A stretch of 64,000 nucleotides of DNA. It comes from Metaphire vulgaris (lineage: Eukaryota; Annelida; Clitellata; Crassiclitellata; Megascolecidae). The stretch spans positions 12,630,182 to 12,694,181 of the forward strand of contig CM030841.1 in NCBI GenBank assembly GCA_018105865.1, written 5' to 3'. The position numbers and the translations under genes were made by a program. The notes under the pieces are model-generated. The model saw only the letters and a list, made by a program, of their open reading frames with translations. It had not been told where the DNA came from and did not search any database. Shown here piece by piece: positions 35,356-46,929 of this stretch (within the stretch, counting starts at the first letter, position 1; the number at the start of each line of letters is the position of its first letter).

Positions 35356-35362
35356 TATGTAT
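35322..35362. repeat. (GT)n microsatellite
   Basis: Begins inside the right target duplication of the preceding MITE and ends 46 bases before the Ly6 exon acceptor. Confidence 0.9.
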
Positions 35363-35426
35363 GTGTTGTGTAAAAGCTTTCAAATTAGCTTCTTAACGTT
35401 TGTTTCAGAAGATACTCAACTTTCTA

Positions 35427-36738
35427 ATGATGGTAGAACGTCTTCCGGTAGCTTTGCTACTGATTGCCACTCTGTTCGCATCATCCGATGCTATCAAGTG
35501 CTACCAATGTCGTCCAGGTAGTACTCCTAGCTGCGATGATCCGTTCTCGCCAAAGGGAATTCAACAATGTGAAGGGCTTTCGTGCACGAAGACAAAATCA
35601 ACAGCACTTTGTCAGTTCTATACTTAATTAATCTCTGCTAGTTCGTGGCGATAGGCCTAGCTATGAGCTTGAAATTACGTCGTCTGCAAATAATAGGTCT
35701 AATCAGGGGCGGAGCTAGGGTATCCGGCGCCCGGGGATAAAATATACTGGTGGCGCCCCCCTTAACTTAGGAAAATCTTAAGAAGTCAATAAAGGGCGCC
35801 GATCTGCCCATTTGTCACCCCTTCATTCAACTTCGCGAATACCCGAACAAGCAAAGAAATTTGGTATCACCCGTAGCGGAACTCCCAACCTTAAACCAAT
35901 TTTGGCGCTCCCCCATTCTTGGCGCCCGGGGACATCTGTACCCCCTAGATCCGCCTCTGGGCCTAATTATATACTCTAGGGCCTACCGGTAAATAATAAA
36001 TAATGGCACAGATGGAAATGTAGATGATGGAAACAAAATCAGAAGCTAGGAAAAGACTCAAAGACTCAACTGGTAGGGACACGTCAACAGAATGAATGAA
36101 TGGAGACTACCATGCAAGGCACTCTACACTCAAATAGAAGGAAATAGGCCTAAAGGAAGAGGAAGGCCCTGAATAAAGTGGATGGACAACATCAGAGAAT
36201 ATATGAACATGAATGGAATTTCAATCGTAGAAGGAAGACGATTAACGGAAGATAGAACTTCTTGCATGGAAACATTTTGTGTCTATATCAGATTCTTATT
36301 GCCGCTATTATAGAGTTGGCAGAGAGTAAAAATGATGATTTCGCCACGGGGGGCAAATGGGGCAACTGCCCCCCCAACCTGCCCCAGACCACCTACCAGA
36401 TTCGCGCAAATCCGGTGAGAAAGTTTTTGTGAAGGGGGTAGGGGTGGGTTATATATGTATTATAGCCCTTTTTGTCTTTCTTTTGAACAGGGCTAGGCAT
36501 GACGATTAGAGATTGCAAAAACATAACCGCTGCCAGAGACGAATGCATGGATGCTTCGGTAATTGGAGCTTCCGCGGGCGACTGTGTTTGTAGCAAGAAC
36601 CTATGCAACAGCGCCGCTATTTCTGGATCAATCAGCATCGGACGAGCCCTGCTAATCTCTGCTCTTGCTCTCTCCGTGGTCAGAATAGTTGTCAAGCTGA
36701 ACCAGGCCTTAAACAAATTCCAAGAGATTATTAGCTAG
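35427..36738 (+). CDS. Ly6/uPAR-domain secreted or membrane-tethered protein
   Basis: Three-finger-fold protein, function not assignable. Two exons: 35427-35610 (ends phase 1) and 36491-36738 (TAG), 143 residues. A signal peptide (LPVALLLIATLFASSDA) is followed by the Ly6 start IKCYQCRPG, and the domain ends with GDCVCSKNLCN, the usual CxC...CN signature. Cysteine spacing in between (PSCDD, QQCEGLSC, RDCKN, DECMD) gives ten cysteines, the common Ly6 number. A hydrophobic stretch (ALLISALALSVVRIVV) follows, but it continues for about 13 more residues (KLNQALNKFQEIIS). It may therefore be a true membrane segment rather than a cleaved GPI signal. Insect Quiver/Sleepless-type proteins share this layout. 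Met 35430 is an alternative start. The intron holds two MITE-type elements and a LINE remnant. Confidence 0.82.
35704..35959. mobile_element. hAT-type MITE in the Ly6 intron
   Basis: Ends CAGGGGCGGAGCTAGGG and CTAGATCCGCCTCTG with flanks GGTCTAAT / GGCCTAAT (7 of 8). Confidence 0.8.
36010..36270 (+). mobile_element. LINE C-terminal fragment in the Ly6 intron
   Basis: Plus strand reads GHVNRMNEWRLPCKALYTQI and then GRGRP, IKWMDNIREYM and VEGRRLTEDR, with one stop. This is the usual end of a LINE ORF2. Part of a MITE related to 3203-3404 lies at 36340-36445. Confidence 0.75.
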
Positions 36739-37189
36739 GTCTCTAAGACATTAGAACACACGTAGGCCGATCAGCGATAATTGCTAAAAATGTTTTTGCT
36801 CATTTAAGTTGAATGTTTTAATTAATAGGCCTATATATGTATTCGTTGACAATTAATTTGGCGGCAATTTATTATACTGAAACTATAAAACAGGACACTA
36901 TATCCGTTCATTCTCATGCATTATTATTCCAGGATTGAGTGCTTTAGATATAATCGCCTTCTAGACCATTGTATGTTGATATCGATATTTTCATCTTGAT
37001 TGTGTTTTTCAGTCTATCATTCGAGTAAAAAAAGGGTGGGTTCCCAAACCTTTTTTCCTAGAAAAAAAGCACTGATTATATGTTGATATCGATATTTTCA
37101 TTCTGGTTGTATTTTTCAGTCTATCATTCGCGCGGCTTATATTTTTAGTCAAAATGGTCAAGATGAACCAGACCTAAGACACTTCAAAA

Positions 37190-37440
37190 TGAGTTTCAGG
37201 ACTTTAAAACATTGGCATACATATCAGAGATAATTACTAGACACGTTTTCGCTATTTTCGGCCTACAATCCTTTGATTTTACAGCCAACATCAGAACCTC
37301 TCTAAGGCTTTCAATCAACGCATCTACTGTATGTATACAGCAAACAAGGCATGCAGGCGACAGCACACCTCCCTGTCGAACCCCTGTGTGAATTAGAAAA
37401 CAAGTGGACAAAATAGTTTTGTAATTCTATTTTTAGCATG
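37190..37440 (-). mobile_element. LINE reverse-transcriptase fragment
   Basis: Minus strand reads TGVRQGGVLSPA followed by an interrupted FAVYI-like segment, the RT motif of CR1-like elements. Dead. Confidence 0.72.
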
Positions 37441-37740
37441 CAATCTGCCTGTAAGTGTGAATCAGTGGCGTCAGAGCCGGATTAAGGTAGCCAAATTAAT
37501 TATAGGATGGGATACCTTGGAACAAAAATGTCTTAAAATATTTAATAATTATATGGATGGATTTATTCATTGTAACGGCCTCACTTGTACGAAGGCCAGA
37601 AAACAAGCATCAGCGCTCCTAGCGGATTAAGTTTAAGTCCCAAAACACTAAAAGTAAACAATTTTAAAAACAGACAGAACATTTTTGGAAATAATAAGAA
37701 AAATAAGAAATATTTTACATATGCAACATGGTTAATTTCT

Positions 37741-38017
37741 GAGTGGCGTAGCCAAGGGGATTGGGGTTTTAAGCGCCGACAAAGGGTCATTTTTAATTTT
37801 CCTCCGGTTTTCTTGGGGCTGCTGACCAAAATTTTATAAGCGCCATAGGCGTGACGACCTTTTTTTGCTTGTCAGCATCTGAAAGGAAACTTTTTAGAAG
37901 GAAAGACATAGGATAGATATATAGGATGACCTTTTTGCTTGCCAAGATTCTTCGAAAGTTGGTTACGGTCAAAAGTCAAAACCAACCCCCCTTCCGGAAA
38001 TCCTCACTACGCCACTG
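37741..38017. mobile_element. Degenerate MITE
   Basis: Ends GAGTGGCGTAGCCAAGG and CTCACTACGCCACTG. No target duplication recognised. Confidence 0.6.
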
Positions 38018-38469
38018 GTGTGAATTAGGCCTACTGCTTTTCAACTCAGCAGCTTAGTTGAGCCATACTCTTTGATCCATCTATACTTACAGTATATCTG
38101 ATATTTCTCTGTAATTTAAATTTATTTGAAACTTATTTATAATCTCATTTGCCCTGAATTGAGCGACACAGAGTAATATTGCTATATATGCGTTACGTTT
38201 TTAGTTGGGACCCCTACTATTTGAAGTTGCGGCTGCCAAAGTCGCCACTGATTTAAAGCGCTAGTCGCCATAAATTGATTCGGCAGTAGCCTACACTTTT
38301 GCACAACACAGTATTGGCATCTCAAAAAGAAAACGGGAGATGACAACGGAAGTCGTTTTTTGACTTGTATTTTCCTTTTTCCGGGGACCAAGCATTGAAT
38401 CCCCGTCACCTCCCCGACCATTTCTATTCACTTCTAGGTCCACGGAGTCTAGACGAAACACTGGACATA

Positions 38470-39027
38470 TTGACACCCCTGCGTTTATGGGACACCCCTT
38501 TCCCGCGAACGCAAATTTCTGGGAAAATTTAATAGCCTGGTCTAGCTTATCGCGAGACTCGAGGTCTATCGATCAAAGACGGCAAAACGCTCGTAAAGCG
38601 ATCTCGACTACTGCGATCCGAATACGAGCCTCTCTTAATCAACGTCGTCTGATAGAAACTATGCTTGGGCTCTTTGCGCTTCATTATAACGCTTACAGGA
38701 ACGCGACTCTTGCAGACAAACTAATCAGCTTAGTCTCGATTATGTAATAACGTTAGGTCTAGGCTATTTCCCTTTAATCGGTCGAAGGTTTAATCCAAAC
38801 AGGTAGCGTATGCGAACCGGAAAAATATAGGCCTAGTTCATATCAGCACAGCTTCGTTTATGGTCAAATTCTGATGATCGTCTGAAATCTATTATCTCGG
38901 ACACGTAGGCCAAAACGAATCCCTGGACTTGGACATTTCCTGCCGTCGGCCTTGGACATTTCCTGCCGTCAGTCGGTACTTGAACTTCGGAAAGTTTTCG
39001 TTTTCAGCGAATTCGTTGAGCGTCGAC
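38470..39027 (+). promoter_or_regulatory. Presumed FoxJ2/3 promoter and 5' leader
   Basis: CpG-richer DNA than its surroundings, directly upstream of the FoxJ start codon. A 23-bp tandem duplication (CTTGGACATTTCCTGCCGTC...) occupies 38928-38973. No TATA box stands out. Confidence 0.4.
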
Positions 39028-42000
39028 ATGGCAGACAACGCAAGTCTGTCCGATTTGGAGAGCAGTTTAACGGAGATGGACTGGCTGGCGAAGCTGAACG
39101 TCGGAGGCAGCTTTGCGGGACTCGGTGATCCGATAGAGGAGTCGACGCCGGCGGCCGCCGACCACCACCGCCGCCGTCCCTTAATCTCTCCGACTTCCTG
39201 CACCGCTGCCCCTAATCATTCGACGAACAAGAAGACAACGAAGCCGCCTTTCAGCTACACCCATCTCATCATGTCGGCGATCAGCAGCAGTCCGCAGAAG
39301 AGAATGGCCCTCGGCGACATCTACCGGCTGGATCGGAGACAATTTTCCCTACTACAGAAACGCTGTAACTGGATGGAAGGTAGGCGTAATAATTGTTGCA
39401 ACAGCGTAACGCTGAACTGCGAGGCCATCATGCAGGGGCGTAGCCAGGAATTTGATGGAGGGGGAATGGGATTTTGGGAGGGTACAAATCTTTAGAAAAC
39501 TTTAAAAATCTTTAAAAACACATCAAAAATTTTAAGGTAGTCTGATTTTGGGGGTAGGTATATATGCCGATATACCCCCGTCGCTACGCCCTTTGAGGTC
39601 ATTTCGCTGTTACGCCACTATTCCAGGCCATTCCCAAGCACGGTATCTTGCACAGTTTTGTGAGTGGACTTTAGCCAGTGTTTTATCCAGACCCCAGGAC
39701 GTTTGAGAGCAAGTTGACTTGGCTGGATGGAAAGAGACACAGTTCAATGCAAACATTTGTCACTGCTGGAAAAAATTTGACACTGCTGAAAAAAATTGAA
39801 AAAAATTGGAGGAGAGAGAGACAGAAACAGACAGGCAGACAGATAGACAGACACAGAAACAGAGACGACAGACAGACACACACAGACAGACAGACAGACA
39901 GACAGATAGAGAGAAAGAGACAGAACAAAATCAAAAAAATCAATATGAAATAAGCTTATATCGTGATCAGAGACCATCGATTGAGTTGAACATGGCAGCT
40001 GTGCGATACAGGCAGTTTTTTTATAGTTGTGATTGGCGATCTAATTGAGATTAAAGATGCATATCTTGGTCCTGCGATTGGGCTCCACATATAGGCCTAC
40101 TTCATCTTCCGTTCACTTTAAATAAATAAACGGATATCGTGCCGCTACGGAGCATTGAACCCGTAGCCTACTCGCTCTCCAGTCTCCATTGGCGAGTCTG
40201 TCAGGCCTATTAGGCCTATTTAATGCGAGATCTCAGTGAAGACCAGGGCCGCCGAGAGAAATTCCGGGCCCCGGAACAAAAAAAAATTTGCGGGCCCTTT
40301 TAAGAAAAATGTATCAAGTCTCCGAAAAACCTGACAAGCAAAAAAAAACGTAAAACTTATCGTAAACTTATCGTCACCGGATTTGGGCCTCTGAAAACTC
40401 CGTGGGCCCCGGTACAATGTACCGGCTACACCCCCCTCTTCTCAGACCTGGACATCAAAATCGAAGACATCGAATAAATCTCGATCGATTTCCTCTCCCT
40501 GACCGAATAAATCTTTGCGATCGATTTTTCCAGTCTCCAGTTTTTTGGTCGTGTCATAAACTCGGGATTGAATGTTATAATGACGGGCTGGGGGGAAAGT
40601 AGGTTATTTCTAAGATTTAACTCTAGAAATGATGTGCAGTCTTTAAGCTTTTTTGTCAGGATGAAAAGTTTCTTTTTGGTCATCAGCTGAAACTCTGGGG
40701 GCCACAATGCCCCTCAAAAAGTTGCCACTGACCACTACAAAGGCCTATGTGTCCGGTCCATTTCGTTCTTCTCTTTCCGATTACTTCAATGATGCTCGGT
40801 TGAAGCGTTCTCTTTCGAACTTCTTCATTTCTTATATTAAGTTCCGTGTATTTCTGTGAGCGTCGCTGTCCAGGCCCATGTTTAGAACGTTATAATGTTC
40901 CAAAATGCAATGGAATATCATGAGCTTCTTTAGACGCAGGCATAAATAATGACATCGTTGAATCTGCGATAATACCCTGTTTGTGCATGTATGCCCACTG
41001 TAATAATTACTTTAGACCTATAATAATTATTCTGGATGGAAATTAATTAAGTCATTCGTCAGTCGGTCTTTGTATGACCTTTCTTTGTTATTAATCCGCT
41101 CGTAAATACAAGTCGAAAGAGGCCAACTATTCCGCCGAAATGGAAATACTCATCGACGTTAGTTTTTTAAAAAGGCAGATCGTTCAGTGCGATGATCGGT
41201 CGCTCTCTGAATGCGCTGGTTCGCGTCCGGCGGCCGCCGCATGATATACGATCCGATCCGATCCCATTCATCGAGGAAATGGACAGACCGGCGATGACTT
41301 TGAATAGACGACACTCGAGGTATTTGCGGTGAGGAGCGAGGGGGCCCAGAGGGAGACGTCTTGTTCTAGGCAAGTTTAGGCACGAACGTTCGAAACGGCT
41401 CAGATCGAGTATGCCCAGTTCTCCCTGGCCTGCAGGCATGCTTAGACTCGGGTGTCTCGATCATTTTATCTAATTACAAATTTTATTGATCTGATTTCTT
41501 GATTTCGTGGTATGCATTATCAGCATTTTTCGGTCATCATTTTCATTTTCAGCCTGCATGACAGAAGTAGTTTTAAATACGAAACCATCACACTTCACGC
41601 GGTCTTATGTTACTCAGAAACCATCTACAATTGTCAAGTACTGTTTGATGTTGTCCATCCATCCATCCCTTTTCTTTGGTCTTCCCCGCCCTCTGTTTAC
41701 TGCTCTTATGCAGTGTTGGAGTTGCCGGAGGGGGGGTTGAACCACCAGCTTACTTTGCAACCCTCCCAAAAAATCGCATATCGGGTATATGCAGTTTCTG
41801 TCATTCATTGAATTTCAGCCCTCAACCCCCCCCCCCTAGCTCAAATTTTACAACTCCAACACTACTCTTATGTATGCACGTAGTGCTTTGTGGGCCATCT
41901 GTTGTTTCCCATTCTGACACTGTTAACATGACCAAACCAATACAATTTAATCTTCTTTTGTGGACTTTACTTATTGTTTCTGTGGCTCTTGTATAGGCAT

Positions 42001-42369
42001 ATTGTCTGATGACTTTGCCTCAAAAATTTTCTATGCTTGCTAACTCCCAGTATTCATCTTAGGCAGCTCATCTCTGCAAACAATAGGTTCTTTCGTCTGA
42101 TATTTTTAGAACCCAAGGCACACATTTTTATTAGCCAGGAATGCATTATTTAACATAAAAATTTTGTTTTGTTGCAGACCTATTTGGTTTTCAAAATTTA
42201 TTCACAATTTCAAATGTACTCTCGATTTCATAATAGGCCCTCTTCTATCTTTTTGCAAAATCCATGCCTTTTCATTTTGTGAACCCATTCATTTTGTTTG
42301 TGCAGACTTTCAGTATAGGCCTCTATTACTTTTCAGGGCCTATAAAAATCCAGGAAGGATATATATATG

Positions 42370-42434
<65 letters not shown>

Positions 42435-42535
42435 ACTTATGTGCATGTATGTATGTATGTTTGTTTGTATATGTATGTATGTTTGTTGTATATATATATA
42501 TATATAATTATATATATATACATACATACACACAT

Positions 42536-42604
<69 letters not shown>

Positions 42605-45600
42605 CAGGGTCTGCACAGATCTATAGCACTTTAAGTTTTATTTAAATTTCATGTTTTTATTTAAAGAATTCTGTTCGACACAATTTGTCTCTAAACAAGA
42701 ACTTCGTTAAAGTTCCGAGAACGAAGAACGATCCAGGAAAAGTAAGTGCTTAGCAACATTCTATTTGCTGAGGGACATAGGAAGTCTAACTAACCCCTAT
42801 CAACAGTCGATCCTGTTCTCTGCCGATGGATGTAGACAATTGTTTAAACCGCCATATCCCCCTACTGCATTTTAAACTCAAGTGTTGCATTTGTTATAGG
42901 TGTGCTTGAGTAGTGATCAAAAGTGCAAGAACGAGAAGTTCTGTTAAAACTAATTTGTCACTCTTGTCTGATAATGTACTTGATATAATTATCAGGCGAA
43001 ACGTATTACAGAAGCAAAGTGCATGTGTGTACTTGATTAATGTATTGCCACCTGTGCTATCTGTCAGGTCTTTACCTCATAACATTTGAAGTATGATTTG
43101 AAGAAATATTCGAGTACTCATTTGAAGCAATGAATTGCCTGCAGATTTACTGATTGCCATTGCTAGTACCAATGATGTGATGCTTATTATAAATTTTCAG
43201 GGATCCTACTGGGCATTGGGCAGCCACAAGCACTCATCGCATGGCCTTGGCTCACAGTGGAAGAGATCCAGTCTGCTGAAAAAGGTGATTATTCATTGAT
43301 CTCGTTCTGGATATAAATGCTTCGGTTCCTCGTTGCATCAATGTGCGGTGTTCGTCGGCTTTGCACAGAGCTGCTCTGTGAAGTTGAGTTCAAGTCTGAG
43401 ACTCTGAGAATTGGTGACTGGAAATATTCCTATTTTGGGCACTCATCATCAATCAATCAATCAATCAATCAACCAACCAATCAACTTCTATGGTGCCACT
43501 ATCATAATGCCCTGGCATCAGCCGATGGCACAAATTAGTACATTACCTACAATGCCCTACCAGTGGCGGCTCTAGGCATTTCAGTGGGGGCCGTTGGGGG
43601 CAACTTCTAATCATGGGGGCCAACCATTTGTTGTTTAATGTATGTACATTACCTATAGGGTCCCAACTGGGGAGGGCCAGGCTACATAATGCACTGGTGG
43701 AGCCGCCACTTCTACATAATGCAAGTTGGTTGGGTCCTAAACTGATTTCTTTACAGATCCAATCTATCTATGACCATGTATCTCAACATTTTGTTGGTCT
43801 GATCAGAAGACGTTTGTAAACATGTACATATACATACAAACATATACACACACATACACTTGTGTGTAATGTTATGTGTTTTTATGCTTGCATCACATGG
43901 ATTTATGAAAATGTGCTTCAATTTCTTGTCATGATGAATTCATTTCCCAATTTCTTGTGGCCAAAGTTGTTCATGAAATTGATCTCTTACCTGGATTTTA
44001 TTTTCGATGAACAAATACGATGAAAGATCTGTTATCAGCCCTGTGTATTTGCACTGCACTTAGCAGAGTGGATGAATTTGGCGATTGGCGTTGGTTTCGC
44101 CGTTGCGTTCTAGTGCGTATCTTTATTGACCGCTTCTGTTCTGAGCGAGCGATGCTGAATGAAGTATGTTGTGGGCAATTTTATGAGATTTTGCACCTGA
44201 ATTTTGCAAACAGGCCCCTCTTAGGCTAATTGGAGTGGCGGTTATTTGAGTTCTGACCAAGAGATATTTCACATTGACACTTAGAGCAATCGTACTTCTA
44301 AGTCTGCAACATTTGAGGCATGAAGCTCCAGAACTTTCTAATGCTTTTACTATAAGTGTCAGTCTTTAGTTTCCTTCTAAGAAATGGCCTCCATCTATCT
44401 CTGCGATTTCAATTTTGCATGTTTTGATAGTATAATTTTTTCTGACTTGGTCTGGAATTTTGGCTCTTATGATCTTACTTTTGTATTTAGTGAATTCCTA
44501 TCCGACATCATCCTATAATTAATAGACCTTGTTGCACAACAAACTTTTGACGATTACCGTAAACTCGGGGCTTTTATGGCAGCAACTTAAGAGATTTGCA
44601 CTGACTGTGCTTTCCGGTTAGTTTTTTCACAATCTTTTGCATTTTGATTTCTTTTCAGCCCAAACCAATAATTCAGTCGAATGAGTACGTATCTGACGGG
44701 GAAACAACAAATGCAGTTTGTGCCATTACAGACACAAGTCCAATCACAGAAGAAGTTCATTCTGCAACTCCAGTAAGTTGCCATTTTGCTATCTTTCACA
44801 ATTTAAGAACAGATATTTCTCCTAATGGCCAGTGGCTATCGATCCAGTTCTTTGCACTGACGAAATGGTTGATTGTTCTGGGTCAAACCTCAATATCAGA
44901 ATTCTTTTGCTTTCATCAGCGTGCCAGCTTCTTTGCGTTGGTTGTAATGTACGGAGCATAATTATTCTAGCTATGATGTTTGTAGATTATCATCTGCATT
45001 TGTTCATTTTTGTGCTATACACACTGGCTCATGTCATTCTCCTAATACGTCATCATGCTTGCCTCAATTTCATCCGATAGACAACCACAGCAATGTCAAT
45101 TGGTATTTTAGTGTAACAAACTTGGTGCTATATAATGAAAATTGCATAATATTAATAATAAGTAATAATTATGACAATTTATGCATGATGGTGCAGTTAG
45201 CCGTATAATAGTATGAGTTATTATATTGCGTTTTAGTTTAACATGGAATGCAGGCAAGAAAATTTCTTGAAAAATTATATCCACACTTCAAACAACGGCA
45301 GTCAAATGGTTGACTTTAGCGATTCATTCTGTGGACTTTATAAATCGTCGCTCGATGCCAGTCTGGGTTAGTTGAGCAATTTTGAAGCAGCTAGAAACAG
45401 TTATGTAGCTCAGTAACATCTTGCTTAAACTCAGAGGTCCATTTCTGCCTTGCTCCAACACCCCACTTATTGATTGACTTAATATTGACTCAGCCTTCAC
45501 TCACTCGAGAGCAGTGACAAAATCAAATGACTACCAGTGGCAATTCATTGCAGTCAAACAGGTACGCTACATGATGCACTGGTCCTGGATATGTGGCAAT

Positions 45601-46834
45601 GGCGGCTCCACATGGGAGGGGTCCGTACTCCCTATTGAATGCCTGCCCTCCCCATAGCCATGCTTTTTGGGACCTTATACTTTTTACTACATTCCTATTA
45701 ACAGCTTGGCCCCCATGCTTAAAAGTTGCCACCCCAACGCCCCTCCCCCATTTTCCAAATTCTGGAACCGCCAGTGAATATGTGGTATTGCACGTCTGGT
45801 TCTGTTGCTGTAGAAATGGAGATCAGCGCCTACCTATGAGCCTTTCTTTGAGGGCTCAGAAAAGACTTGACTTTGATTTTTGAAAATGTTGCATATGTCA
45901 TTTAGCTAGTAAATTGGTAGTGTTATTGAAAGCTGCTCCTCCGTATTGCAGGTTATTAATGCCAGAGAGATTCAGGCATGTCAGTTTTTGGCTAAGAAAA
46001 AACCAATCAGACTAGAGTTCAAAAATAGCGATGTATGAAATTGCTGACCAGCACAATCGCCTTAGATGATGGCTATTAATATTAGTTCTTTTTGGAACAA
46101 CAACTTTTGCAAATCAGTTTCGTATGCTAAGCATCTTTATTATGCATGGACTTTAACTGATGCCAACAGGTGGCGATTATATGCTTCCTATCGATTGGCT
46201 GAAGGAAGGAGTCAAGTTGACAAACACTTTGGCCGATGACGTGGATATTGATTGTAAGATTCAATCACGATTGATATATCTGTGTAGTAGCTAGCCTAGT
46301 AATTAAGCAATGTTTGTATTCCTCCACAGACTTGTAGCTATTTTTTCATTTGTAGTAATTCGCTGATTGCTGAGCAGTATGCACCCATTTTTTATGTGAA
46401 AACATTTGCATTTCTTATTCTTTGATTGCTCAATGAAATTTGTTGTGGTCTCATTGTTTGTTTTGTAGTGTTAGATATTTCAAGAGATCAGGTGTTAGAC
46501 TGGCAAAATTACTAAAGGACCTTTGGGAGTGGTTCATAATACATTTACTGAAACTGGGCAAGTGCTGTAGCCAGGGTTCTGGAATGGGGTGAAGGGGGAG
46601 GGGGCACACCAACATTTTCGAGGAAAAGCAATCAACAAACAAAACATGTTGTTGTAGTGTTCCAAACACATTCACGGCTCTGTTCTGATCAATATTTCTA
46701 CCACACCCCGTCCCGAAAATTTCAGAACAGTTTTGCACAAATCCCATGGCTGGTCCAAGCTCGAATAGGGGTCCTGTCCCCATGCCCTTGTAGCGACACC
46801 AATGGCAATGATGATATGTCGATGATGATGATGA

Positions 46835-46929
<95 letters not shown>

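Noticed and set aside
41192..41328. Cassette exon of FoxJ
   Set aside because: It has plausible splice sites, but its open frame is incompatible with the phase of exons 1 and 2.
42160..42634. Long frames of Tyr-Ile and Val-Cys repeats
   Set aside because: They come from the AT/GT simple-sequence tract, not a protein gene.
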